DNA of 64,000 nt from contig NZ_UGOD01000002.1 in NCBI RefSeq assembly GCF_900461525.1, positions 1-64,000 of the forward strand, given 5' to 3'. This stretch comes from Legionella busanensis. Lineage in GTDB: Bacteria > Pseudomonadota > Gammaproteobacteria > Legionellales > Legionellaceae. This document shows positions 52,762 through 60,894 of the stretch, one piece after another. Under the pieces are notes generated by a model. The model ran no database searches. It saw nothing but the letters and a program-made list of their open reading frames with translations, and had not been told where the DNA came from. The position numbers and the translations under genes are program-made. Position 1 is the stretch's first letter, and every line of letters begins with the position of its first letter.

Positions 52762-53790
52762 CTATAGTGATGCTAACTCTCCTTTTATTTTAAATAATTT
52801 TAGTTCCTCTTGCGCCAATATTTTAAGGAAGTTTTCTAAAATAGTAGCATTTTTTATCGCTTTAATATCTTTTTTAATGCCATTAATTACGCTTTGTTGT
52901 ACTTGTAAAGATTTTTTTAAATTAACTTTAGGGCAAGGACAATAAGTCAAACCATACATGTCTTGCAGGCGCTTACTCGTAGCGACATCATCTAAACCAG
53001 AATAGTTAAGTTCTGCTTGTTTTAGTTTCAATCGTGCTTCATTTTCCTGTTCATATTTCACCTGGTAAAACTTAGCTTCTGGTGAGTACTTGCTAAATCC
53101 CTTTGGGGTTTTCCAACGATGATGACGAAGAAGTTGAGAAATAATATTTATCTTATGTTGGAAAGAGTTAATATTTTCAAACTGCTCTTTATTGCTTAGT
53201 GAAAATAATACTTCATCCAAGACTTGTTTTGGAGAAGATAATTTTACACCATGATTTTTTTGAACATTCAACAGCATTCCTTTAACAATGTTAAGCTCTC
53301 TTAATGGCAATTTAGCATTTAAGTCTTGCTGAGTAACATTATTAATAACTTTATTTACTTCTTTCTTATTAGTATCTGTTGAAACAAGATAATCCATTCT
53401 CTCGCATATAGTATTTTCCGAAGGCGCCTCTTTTTCTTGTATTTCTGTGAAATTCACATTATTTAGTTCTTTTGGAATTAGTTGCAGCCTACTCTGAAAA
53501 TTTTCTGTAATAGTTATAAAAGCTCGAGGTACTCCATAATATTTAAATCTTTTTCTTATAATTAGACCTTTTTCTTCTAAGTTTTTTAGATAGATATAAA
53601 TCCTGCTCTCACTAAAACCTAGTTCTGCTGCGAGTTCAGGAATTTTTCTTGTAAACCATAATCTATTTTCTCGCTTTAAGAGTGTCCCTTGATAATGAAA
53701 TATAATTTTATCTAGAAGAAGGGCTTCCTTCGAGCATTTAGTTAAAGAAAGAAGTTTGTTGAATCCAGAATAGTAAATTGAATTTTTCAT
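52762..53790 (-). CDS. Winged-helix plasmid protein, paralogue of the origin-proximal gene
   Basis: A 342-residue protein with N-terminal winged helix (LWFTRKIPELAAELGFSESR then IYIYLKNLEEKGLIIR) and a conserved middle domain (IVKGMLLNVQKNHGVKLSSP and LLRHHRWKTPKGFSKYSPEA). The architecture matches the protein at 46058-47431 but without its long coiled-coil tail. Two such genes bracket the replication and partition module. One may be an accessory replication factor and the other a diverged copy. It follows the small HTH gene by 22 bp on the same strand. Confidence 0.65.
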   Translation of the reverse strand: MKNSIYYSGFNKLLSLTKCSKEALLLDKIIFHYQGTLLKRENRLWFTRKIPELAAELGFSESRIYIYLKNLEEKGLIIRKRFKYYGVPRAFITITENFQSRLQLIPKELNNVNFTEIQEKEAPSENTICERMDYLVSTDTNKKEVNKVINNVTQQDLNAKLPLRELNIVKGMLLNVQKNHGVKLSSPKQVLDEVLFSLSNKEQFENINSFQHKINIISQLLRHHRWKTPKGFSKYSPEAKFYQVKYEQENEARLKLKQAELNYSGLDDVATSKRLQDMYGLTYCPCPKVNLKKSLQVQQSVINGIKKDIKAIKNATILENFLKILAQEELKLFKIKGELASL

Positions 53791-53812
53791 AATACATCCA
53801 TGCGGTAAAACA

Positions 53813-54007
53813 TTACTTAATTAAGCCAGAAGTAGCCAGCGTATAGATTAGTTGTGGTGTCGTTTTGCAGTTAAAGCTTGTTTTTAAATCACTTAGTCTA
53901 TAAAGAATATATCTTTTTGATTTTTTTGTATCTTCAGCAATATCATTCACCTGACTGCCATTTATTATCATTTTAATTATCTGGCTATCAACATGGTCAA
54001 TTACCAT
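53813..54007 (-). CDS. Small LuxR/GerE-type HTH protein
   Basis: A 64-residue protein that is little more than a LuxR-type helix-turn-helix: DSQIIKMIINGSQVNDIAED, then TKKSKRYILYRLSDLKTSFN and KTTPQLIYTLATSGLI. There is no receiver or sensor domain. The ATG has TGGAG six bases upstream. It is divergent from the YcaO/TfuA island across a region with a 13-bp inverted repeat and a third half-site, which is its likely operator. It is therefore a candidate regulator of the island. Confidence 0.7.
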   Translation of the reverse strand: MVIDHVDSQIIKMIINGSQVNDIAEDTKKSKRYILYRLSDLKTSFNCKTTPQLIYTLATSGLIK

Positions 54008-54027
54008 TTAAAACTCCATTTAACTTT

Positions 54028-54117
54028 TTTGCATTTCAAGCAACATAATTTATAACTTGAAATGCAAATTTGCAATAAATATTATTATTTTTACTAATAA
54101 ATTTTATCACTTGAAAT
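54028..54117. promoter_or_regulatory. Operator: inverted repeat plus third half-site before the biosynthetic island
   Basis: TTTGCATTTCAAG at 54028-54040 is repeated as its exact complement CTTGAAATGCAAA at 54056-54068. A third half, ACTTGAAAT, lies at 54109-54117. The sites fill the 182-bp divergent region between the small HTH gene and the first island gene. The layout (three direct or inverted copies of ACTTGAAATGC) is that of a cooperative transcription-factor operator controlling both directions. Confidence 0.65.
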
Positions 54118-54189
54118 ACGAGTTCATTGAATGCCTAAGTGTTCTCTTGTATGATTCAGGCAATAAATAGGATTTTGTATTAATATCAT

Positions 54190-55452
54190 ATGAGTGAATT
54201 ATCGTGGGATAAGGTAAAAGCGGACATAGCTCGAGTTAATAAGCGCCTCTATGAAATTTTAGAAACTGTAGATGGTATTCAAAATATGCTGTTCACAGTC
54301 CTTGAATATCAATATGGACAAATAATAGCAGATGAACACTATTTCTATTTACCAGACACTGGTGGGAAACTATCTTCAGTTCCTTTTTCCATGGTTTTAG
54401 AAAAAAACGTTGAAATGTTTATAGAGTTTAAAGGGAAGTCAAGTACACATCAGATCTATCAAGAAGGCGACTTTTTAAGTGTAAGCTCCCTGTACAATTC
54501 TTCAAATACTCATCATCCATCCGATATATTGCAAATATCATCAGGTGCAAGAAATACATTTTTACTTTGTCCAGCAGCAGATGCAAGGCCGCATTCAAAC
54601 TTAGAGAAGTATTTTAAAGCTGATATTCCTATCCCAGATGATTTAGGTAATCATTACCTAACATTCAAGCATTTGTGTGAAGCAGCTCAGTGTACATGGC
54701 GTTCAAGATTATTAGTATTTCCCTCTGATATTGTAAAATCAATTAAAGATAGCAGATTACCTAACCTTTTAAGTTTGATTATGGAGTTTGATTCCAATCA
54801 GACGGGTTATTATGCAAATTTACCTTTCTATAATTATTTAATGGCCTATATACGTGCTAATAATCCTGAAATATCCCAAAATGAATTTACTAATAATGCT
54901 GTTAACCAGCTTATTGCTATCGGAGTGGGGCAAGTTCCGGGTTATGGCTTAGCTGTAGAGGATAATTTATTACCAGTAGATTTTATTCTTGAGGCGTATC
55001 GTGATATTTATAAAACAAAATATACGCCATTTATAATGGCACCTGTTCATTTTGATAAAAATAAAAATGAGCCTGTTTTCTATTCGATTCTTAAAGAGGA
55101 GATGGCCTTTAAACCAACATCGTTCTCAAATAAACCTCAACGTTGTGAATTAATATACGAGACTTATCTTCAATATGCTCAGCAGATAAAAAACCTAGGG
55201 CACTTTAAAAGTACCCCATTTTTTGAAAGTGCAACCAGTCTTGATTTAACGCTTTTTCATGAAAAGAAAAATCAAGTTACGAATAACTTATTTAAATTAC
55301 CGAGAGAGACAATTTTTTCTTACGATCCACGCTTTTTAGAAGTAACAAATAAACTAGGTTATTCAATAGAACAGTTCCCGTCAAAGACTGCATTTTTGGT
55401 AGGATGTTTTGGGATTAAATATAATGAAGATAAAGAAACTCTTATGCATTGA
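54190..55452 (+). CDS. Unrecognised first protein of the YcaO/TfuA island
   Basis: A 420-residue soluble protein that I do not recognise. There is no signal peptide or membrane segment. The N-terminus is helical (WDKVKADIARVNKRLYEILE). Later come alpha/beta stretches with several conserved-looking patches: SGARNTFLLCPAADARPH (Cys and His), CEAAQCTWRSRLLVFP and IGVGQVPGYGLAVEDNLLPV. The next gene starts inside it (29-base overlap), so it belongs to the same operon as the ATP-grasp, ThiS-like, E1, YcaO and TfuA genes. It might be the enzyme that makes or modifies the scaffold. Structure prediction would be the first step. Confidence 0.6.
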   Translation: MSELSWDKVKADIARVNKRLYEILETVDGIQNMLFTVLEYQYGQIIADEHYFYLPDTGGKLSSVPFSMVLEKNVEMFIEFKGKSSTHQIYQEGDFLSVSSLYNSSNTHHPSDILQISSGARNTFLLCPAADARPHSNLEKYFKADIPIPDDLGNHYLTFKHLCEAAQCTWRSRLLVFPSDIVKSIKDSRLPNLLSLIMEFDSNQTGYYANLPFYNYLMAYIRANNPEISQNEFTNNAVNQLIAIGVGQVPGYGLAVEDNLLPVDFILEAYRDIYKTKYTPFIMAPVHFDKNKNEPVFYSILKEEMAFKPTSFSNKPQRCELIYETYLQYAQQIKNLGHFKSTPFFESATSLDLTLFHEKKNQVTNNLFKLPRETIFSYDPRFLEVTNKLGYSIEQFPSKTAFLVGCFGIKYNEDKETLMH

Positions 55453-56587
55453 TCCCCTTCAAGATTATGAGTTAATTGATCACAACTTTTTACTAACGTT
55501 GGGTATTAAACCTTTATTTCTAATAAAAGACGAATCTAAAACTATTAAAGATCAAGCTAATGTTTTAGTAAGATCATTTTCTTACGAAGATATATTGTCT
55601 GCTTGTGACTCAATACATCCTGACTATATCGTATGTTTTTCTGAAGATATGTTTGTAGATATAGCAAAGATAAGAGAGAGATTAAAAATCCATGGAATGA
55701 GTATAAGTACTGCAAAGCTACTGAGTCATAAAGATCTTATGTATCAAAAGTTAGACGGCTTATTTCCCTATCCAAAAACAACAACATTGATTGAATGCCA
55801 AAATTTAAAAACAATTAAAAAGAAGCTAAATGTGAGCGAGGTTTTTATTAAACCTATTAATTGCTCCGGCTCTTATGAAACCTATCATATTAAAACAGAT
55901 GAAGATTTTTGTAATTTTTTAGCTAATAAGAAAGAGAGGGAGGAAAACTATATTGTTCAGCCTTATATCGAAGATGACTTATACCATTCTGAAATAGTTG
56001 TATTTAATGGAAGACTAATGTTTGTGGGAGCTAGAAAGTATACTCATCCTAATCATTTAATGGTAAGTAAAAACCTTCCAATATTTAGTTTGAATATTTC
56101 AGATCCTCATCAACAGAAGTTAATTGTTAATGCTTCGATTAAGATAATAGATTTATTAGCTTTTAAAAATGGAATACTACATACAGAATTTTTTATGAGT
56201 GAAAATGGCGATATTCAATTTATTGAAACTAATGCTAGACCGCCAGGTATTGGCTTAAACAAATTGTATCAAAGGAAATACTTAGTAAGTCTTGAAACTA
56301 TCTTATGCTGTATTGTATGTGAAGTTGAGCCGCCCCAATTAATAGAAAATAAAAGTTATTTTATATGTGGTTATTTTCCTAGAAAGTCAGGAGTTGTAAA
56401 AAGAATTAACAAGCCTGAACTTTCAGTTCAAAGTGAATGGACATTTTTTGTTAAACTTAATGATAATAGCGAGCAGATGGCTCATATGTCTAAGTCAGCT
56501 ATGGTGCTTTGTTGGGATAATTCGATTACTAAGATAAATAGGGCGGGTAAGTTTCTCGCGCAACAAGAGATTATAGAAGTTTGTTAG
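55424..56587 (+). CDS. ATP-grasp ligase
   Basis: From ATG 55424 this is a 387-residue ATP-grasp enzyme. The lysine-bearing strand is EVFIKPINCSGSYETYHIK. The adenine-contacting strand is NYIVQPYIEDDLYHSEIVVF. The metal-binding strand is FFMSENGDIQFIETNARPPG (Glu, Asn). The family makes an acyl-phosphate from a carboxylate and joins it to an amine or thiol, as in carnosine synthase or peptide-ligase relatives. A TTG five codons upstream is less likely as the start. It overlaps the preceding gene by 29 bases. In this setting it could build an amide from amino acids that is later thionated, or activate the carrier-linked substrate. Confidence 0.85.
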   Translation: MKIKKLLCIDPLQDYELIDHNFLLTLGIKPLFLIKDESKTIKDQANVLVRSFSYEDILSACDSIHPDYIVCFSEDMFVDIAKIRERLKIHGMSISTAKLLSHKDLMYQKLDGLFPYPKTTTLIECQNLKTIKKKLNVSEVFIKPINCSGSYETYHIKTDEDFCNFLANKKEREENYIVQPYIEDDLYHSEIVVFNGRLMFVGARKYTHPNHLMVSKNLPIFSLNISDPHQQKLIVNASIKIIDLLAFKNGILHTEFFMSENGDIQFIETNARPPGIGLNKLYQRKYLVSLETILCCIVCEVEPPQLIENKSYFICGYFPRKSGVVKRINKPELSVQSEWTFFVKLNDNSEQMAHMSKSAMVLCWDNSITKINRAGKFLAQQEIIEVC

Positions 56588-56595
56588 ATAAAGAA

Positions 56596-56682
56596 ATGAA
56601 TTACAGTCTCATTTTTGCTGCAGATGAACTTTTAGAAAGGTCTTTAAAAAGTTGTTCGTTCATATTTCACCAAAATTGTTAA
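56596..56682 (+). CDS. Possible 28-residue peptide between ATP-grasp and ThiS-like genes
   Basis: A short frame in the 148-bp gap reads MNYSLIFAADELLERSLKSC then SFIFHQNC and stops. It has two Cys including the last residue, an acidic leader-like stretch (ADELLER) and starts eight bases after the ATP-grasp stop. Small size, position and Cys/Ser-rich tail are what a modified-peptide precursor would show. The ribosome site (GATAAAGAA) is weak, however, and frames of this length occur by chance in AT-rich DNA. I list it only as a candidate substrate. Confidence 0.22.
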   Translation: MNYSLIFAADELLERSLKSCSFIFHQNC

Positions 56683-56735
56683 AAATATAAATAAATTATA
56701 TATATCGTTGATATAAAAATCTATAGGCCCTAATC

Positions 56736-56987
56736 ATGTATGAGTATCGACTAATAGAGTTTAATTCAGACAAAAAAGAAATCCAATTGTTTTCAAATGA
56801 ATCATCATTGCAATTAGTTTTAGCTGAATTTTATAAAGATAAATTTAATAGGATATTTAATAAAGATGGTAGTTTAAATGGCTACTTAACTATTTTTGTT
56901 AACTCAAATCAAATCACATCAGTTAAGGACGTCAAACTTAACCAAAATGATGAAATTTGTGTTGTAAGCTCTATAGCAGGCGGGTAG
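56736..56987 (+). CDS. ThiS/MoaD-like sulfur carrier ending in Gly-Gly
   Basis: An 83-residue beta-grasp protein whose last residues are VVSSIAGG. The C-terminal Gly-Gly preceded by a hydrophobic strand is diagnostic of ThiS/MoaD carriers, and ILLE-like NQNDEICVVSSIAGG fits the family (normally DGDEVxxxPPVAGG). The terminal Gly is adenylated by an E1-like enzyme and converted to a thiocarboxylate that donates sulfur. The E1 gene begins five bases after its stop. It is longer than typical ThiS (about 66 residues) and closer to MoaD in length. Confidence 0.88.
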   Translation: MYEYRLIEFNSDKKEIQLFSNESSLQLVLAEFYKDKFNRIFNKDGSLNGYLTIFVNSNQITSVKDVKLNQNDEICVVSSIAGG

Positions 56988-56991
56988 AGAA

Positions 56992-58011
56992 ATGGATAGG
57001 TATCAACGACAAGTCTCTGTAATTGGCGAGAGGGGTCAAAAAATAATAAGTAATGCAAAAATTATGATTATTGGATTAGGGGGAATAGGAAGTCCAGTTG
57101 CTCAATATTTGGCAGCAGCAGGAATTGGAAGTTTAATCCTAATTGATAATGATAAAGTGGAGCTATCTAATTTACATAGACAAATATTATTTAATGAAAC
57201 TGATATTGGATACTATAAAGCTGAAAGAGCAAAAGCTGTGTTAAGTCACGTTAATCCACATGTAATGATAGAAGCATACAATAGAAAATTTAATGCAGAA
57301 TTTGGTTATTCTCTTGTTAAAGATGTTGATTTGATTATTGATGGCTCTGATAACTTTGAGACTAGGTATCTTGTCAATGATATTTGTATTTTAAAAGAAA
57401 AAACATTTATAAGTTGCAGTATTTTTGTCAATATAGTTCAACTTATTTTATTTAATACTAAGCGTCTTTGTTATCGTTGCTTATATCCTAATCTCCCTCC
57501 TGCTGGTGAAATTCCTAACTGCTCAGAAGCAGGGGTATTAGGAACCGTAACAGGAATAGCCGGAACAATGGCTGCTAACCTTGCTTTAAATTACCTACTT
57601 CACATAGAGGATCCTGAAGAGCCGCAAATAAGAATTTTTAATGCGAAAGATTTTAGTATGTCTTCTTTTCCTATAAAGCAAAATAATGACTGTTTAGGAT
57701 GTAAACAAAGGAGAATTACCTTAACTGATTTAAAAAGCAGTTCGACAGAGTATGGAATTTTGCTCGAGGATATTAATAGAACCGAGCATTTCCTGGTTGA
57801 TATAAGGCAAAAGGAAGAGCGAGAAGCAATTAAACTTGATGATGATCTTTTTTTTCCAGTAAAAGAGAATAATAACTATGATTTCTTTTTATCTTATAAA
57901 GATAAAAAAATAGTATTTTATTGTGCTTCTGGACATCGAAGTAAATTGTTTGCTTTAGAGCTTCGGAAATTAGGAGTTGAAGCCTATTATCTTAAAACAA
58001 GCCTTGTATAA
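56992..58011 (+). CDS. E1-like adenylyltransferase fused to a rhodanese domain (MoeB/MoeZ type)
   Basis: A 339-residue two-domain protein. Residues 1-245 form a ThiF/MoeB-type adenylyltransferase: nucleotide loop MIIGLGGIGSPVAQYLAAAG, DNDKVELSNLHRQILF, and zinc ligands in CYRCLYPNLPP and CLGCKQR. Residues about 265-339 are a rhodanese-like domain with active-site loop FYCASGHRSKLFALEL, where the Cys would carry persulfide. The end is cut shorter than in MoeZ (no final GGxxxW). It should adenylate the Gly-Gly carrier made by the preceding gene and transfer sulfur to it. It abuts the YcaO gene exactly (TAA then ATG). Confidence 0.9.
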   Translation: MDRYQRQVSVIGERGQKIISNAKIMIIGLGGIGSPVAQYLAAAGIGSLILIDNDKVELSNLHRQILFNETDIGYYKAERAKAVLSHVNPHVMIEAYNRKFNAEFGYSLVKDVDLIIDGSDNFETRYLVNDICILKEKTFISCSIFVNIVQLILFNTKRLCYRCLYPNLPPAGEIPNCSEAGVLGTVTGIAGTMAANLALNYLLHIEDPEEPQIRIFNAKDFSMSSFPIKQNNDCLGCKQRRITLTDLKSSSTEYGILLEDINRTEHFLVDIRQKEEREAIKLDDDLFFPVKENNNYDFFLSYKDKKIVFYCASGHRSKLFALELRKLGVEAYYLKTSLV

Positions 58012-59070
58012 ATGTCTATTCATCCAAAGACTTCTCTTAGAGCTCGGGACTTTAGTGAAACATTAACTATATTAACTCCCTTTAAAAAGCTAGCGGGAAT
58101 AACAAGGTTAGCAAATTTAACAAATCTAGATTACACCGGATTTCCTGTTTATTCCGCAATAAGGCCTAGAGCAAAATCATTAACTACAAGTCAGGGTAAA
58201 GGGTTAACAAAGGAAGCTGCACAATGTTCTGCATTGATGGAATCTATTGAGGTGTATTTTGCCGAAGAAATAGTTCCTGAAGTAACAAATAAGTCCGAGT
58301 TAGAATTAGCTAGAGACAAGATGTCGTTCATACCAATAAGCAAACTCGCTAAAACTATTTTATTTTCCAACCCATTGCAAAAAATTAACTGGGTAAATGC
58401 TAATTTATTGTTTACGGGTCAATCCGTCCTCGTACCTTTTCCAGAATATTCATTAAATTCTTATTTACCAGAGGTTTTGATTTACTCTCCTGATACAACG
58501 GGACTAGCCGGAGGAAATAATTTTAATGAGGCTCTCTTACACGGAGTACTTGAAGTAATTGAAAGGGAAAAAACTTTGAGAGAAAGTAGAATTACTTATG
58601 ATAATAATGAGTTAATTGGAAAATTATCAGTTTACTTTGATTACGTAATTAATTATCAAGAAAATATCTATAATATACCTTCTTTTGAAGTATTGCTTAG
58701 ATCAAAAAATCCTTTTGAGAATCAAATATTATTTAAGGGTAATGGATGTCATTTAGATAAAACGATAGCGTTAAATCGAGCTTTTACTGAAGCAATTCAG
58801 TCTCGAGTAACTACTATAGCTGGTTCTCGCGATGATTTAGTTGATTCAAAATATAATTCGGAGGCTAGTGAATTCCCTAACTCTACGAATAAAAGTGAAT
58901 TTACTGAGATAATAAATTACTCAACCCAAACCGTTAATGATGCACTTAATATACTTTATGAAAAAATAAAACAAAACAATCAAGATATATTAGTGTACAA
59001 ATACTACGATAAAGAAATATGTGTTTTAAAAGTTAAACTAATTTCCTTGGATTTGATTTGCGATGAATGA
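58012..59070 (+). CDS. ycaO: YcaO-domain ATP-dependent amide-activating enzyme
   Basis: A 352-residue YcaO protein with all ATP-site motifs: SQGKGLTKEAAQCSALMESI (residues 64-83), DTTGLAGGNNFNEALLHGVL followed by EVIERE, and GNGCHLDKTIALNRAFTEAI followed by QSRVTTIAGSRDDL. YcaO enzymes phosphorylate an amide oxygen so that a thiol, sulfide or amine can attack, giving azolines, amidines or thioamides. Those paired with TfuA usually make thioamides. The C-terminus ends soon after VLKVKLISLDLICDE and lacks a PxPxP tail, as in non-azoline members. It overlaps tfuA by eight bases. The adjacent ThiS/E1 pair is a plausible sulfur source. Confidence 0.93.
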   Translation: MSIHPKTSLRARDFSETLTILTPFKKLAGITRLANLTNLDYTGFPVYSAIRPRAKSLTTSQGKGLTKEAAQCSALMESIEVYFAEEIVPEVTNKSELELARDKMSFIPISKLAKTILFSNPLQKINWVNANLLFTGQSVLVPFPEYSLNSYLPEVLIYSPDTTGLAGGNNFNEALLHGVLEVIEREKTLRESRITYDNNELIGKLSVYFDYVINYQENIYNIPSFEVLLRSKNPFENQILFKGNGCHLDKTIALNRAFTEAIQSRVTTIAGSRDDLVDSKYNSEASEFPNSTNKSEFTEIINYSTQTVNDALNILYEKIKQNNQDILVYKYYDKEICVLKVKLISLDLICDE

Positions 59071-60094
59071 AACAGCTGTTTTTTTAGAAACTTCTTTATC
59101 ACATCAAGAGGCAATAAAATTATTACCAAATGCAGATTACTTACCATCGGTAAAAAAAGGAGATGTACTTAAAGCTATACAAAAGGGATATAAGCGACTT
59201 GTTATTATTGATGGAAATTTTTCTTGGGCGCCTTCGGTGTGGCATAAAGAAATATTAATTGCTCTAGATTATGGGATAGAGGTTTTCGGAGCTGCCTCAA
59301 TGGGGGCTATAAGATCTGCAGAGCTTGATGTGTTTGGTATGAGAGGATTTGGCCGGATTTATGAAATGTATAAAAACGAAGAGATTGATGGTGATGATGA
59401 AGTTGCTATCGTTTATTCAAAGTACAACAATAGCCAAACAATTCCTATGGTTAATATTCGTGCGACCCTTGAACAAGTGAGTATAGACAATAAAGAGGAG
59501 AGCCTTAGGTTAGTACAATCGATTTTTTATGGTGAAAGAACATGGGATAAAATTTCGAAAGTTCTTTCATATGACCTTTATCATTTAATTAAGATAAATT
59601 ATATAGACCTGAAAAAGGAGGATGCTAAGTTATTATTACTTTATCTAAATGAGCATCAAACTTATGATAAAGACTTAAATACTTGTAGGCAAAAACGGAA
59701 TTTTACACTTTTTGAAAAAAAATTAATTGAATCTACTTTATCACCTGTCTTGTTTAAATTTGAATTAGAAGGAAAAGAAGGATTTGCTGACCCGCGCCGA
59801 GCAAAAAATCTTATTAAATTACTATCAATTCCTAAAACAAAAATAAATTTACTTTATTATCAATCGTTGCTTGTTATGATAGATCAGCAATCATACGATA
59901 TACCTGAAAAGGAAATCATCTATCAAATTGAATTATTTAGAGAAGAACATAATTTGCTGCGAGGGGCGGAATTTATTAGCTGGGTAAGGGGTAAATACTT
60001 ATATTATTCAAATCTCATGGAGGTATTTAAAGATTATGTAAAATGCAATAAGTACTTGGTAAGTAGCTACGACTATAATAACTATTTCAATTAA
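59063..60094 (+). CDS. tfuA: TfuA-like protein, YcaO partner
   Basis: A 343-residue protein. Its N-terminal 150 residues are the TfuA domain, with YLPSVKKGDVLKAIQKGYKR, VIIDGNFSWAPSVWHKEILI, EVFGAASMGAIRSAELDVFG and the acidic DGDDEVAIVYSKYN. TfuA proteins work with YcaO in thioamide formation (methyl-coenzyme M reductase thioglycine, thioamitide peptides) and are thought to help deliver sulfide. The C-terminal 150 residues are helical and less conserved. It is the last clear gene of the island; the conjugation genes start shortly after. Confidence 0.92.
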   Translation: MNETAVFLETSLSHQEAIKLLPNADYLPSVKKGDVLKAIQKGYKRLVIIDGNFSWAPSVWHKEILIALDYGIEVFGAASMGAIRSAELDVFGMRGFGRIYEMYKNEEIDGDDEVAIVYSKYNNSQTIPMVNIRATLEQVSIDNKEESLRLVQSIFYGERTWDKISKVLSYDLYHLIKINYIDLKKEDAKLLLLYLNEHQTYDKDLNTCRQKRNFTLFEKKLIESTLSPVLFKFELEGKEGFADPRRAKNLIKLLSIPKTKINLLYYQSLLVMIDQQSYDIPEKEIIYQIELFREEHNLLRGAEFISWVRGKYLYYSNLMEVFKDYVKCNKYLVSSYDYNNYFN

Positions 60095-60148
60095 AATTAT
60101 CTCCTTAAAAAATTCTTTTAAATTTTCCTTATTCCTGCACTTAGGTGA

Positions 60149-60391
60149 ATGCACCTGATCTTAAATAATGATTCAATATCATTAACACTCACAAAACAAT
60201 TAATTATGAACGTAGAACAAGCAGTATTTGAAATTTTGGAAAGTTGTATTGTGTGTTTGCAAAAAGCAGCTTTAGAAATTGAAGGTTTTGATTTTGATAA
60301 ACACGCAGAAGCAGCAGCATTTGCATATGCTCTATTAAAGCGGCATCAATTATTCTTAATTTATTCTATTGAGAATGAAACAGTACATTGA
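60149..60391 (+). CDS. Hypothetical 80-residue protein between island and tra genes
   Basis: Not recognised. The 80-residue frame starts at ATG 60149 with AGGTGA just upstream; a shorter form from 60206 (MNVEQAVFEILESC) is possible. It is helical, Cys-containing (SCIVCLQKAA), with an Ala-rich stretch (HAEAAAFAYALLKRHQLFLI). Position suggests either a last island gene (even a leader-like substrate, given its two Cys) or the first gene of the conjugation region. It has no signal peptide. Confidence 0.45.
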   Translation: MHLILNNDSISLTLTKQLIMNVEQAVFEILESCIVCLQKAALEIEGFDFDKHAEAAAFAYALLKRHQLFLIYSIENETVH

Positions 60392-60603
60392 AATATGTAA
60401 CTGATAAAGAATTTTAAAAAATGAATAAATGTATGAGGGATGGAAAAATATTTATATTAACTCGCATACTCATAATAAAGAGCTACTTGAACGTTAAGTT
60501 AAAAATCATAAATTTGGGGGTGCAAATAGCACACTTTAAAAGTTATCAGGAACAAGCTAACTAATTTAGGCTTAAATCATATACGTTTTATGGGAGAGCA
60601 TAG

Positions 60604-60894
60604 ATGCTAAAAAAAATCTTATTTACGGTTGGTGTATTATTTGTCTCAACACTTACTGCTGCAACCTTAAAAATGAACACCGATGCTGTAGGGGAAAAAG
60701 CAGCTCACTTCTTAGAACATCTTGATGATACGGTTAGAGCTTTTCCTCGAGCTTTAAGGCATCAGAATCACGTTGAATTTGATGCGCTTCAACTGTCACT
60801 TTTACTAAATCAGTCAGCCAATATTGAGCAGAAGCTTGATGTACTCATTGCTGAATTAAGGAAAACAAATCAGCTGCTCGCAGAGAAAAAGTAA
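60604..60894 (+). CDS. Small exported protein at head of the conjugation operon
   Basis: A 96-residue protein with a clear signal peptide (MLKKILFTVGVLFVSTLTAA) and a mature helical, charged part ending LDVLIAELRKTNQLLAEKK. A ribosome site GGGAGAG precedes the ATG. It lies 113 bp before the pilin-like gene. I recall unnamed small exported genes in this place in Legionella F-type tra regions, but no function is known to me. A periplasmic or lipoprotein-like helper of pilus assembly is possible. Confidence 0.55.
   Translation: MLKKILFTVGVLFVSTLTAATLKMNTDAVGEKAAHFLEHLDDTVRAFPRALRHQNHVEFDALQLSLLLNQSANIEQKLDVLIAELRKTNQLLAEKK

Noticed and set aside
56588-56735. Riboswitch before the ThiS-like gene
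   Set aside because: The gap is AT-rich with no THI-box-like conserved stems that I can recognise.
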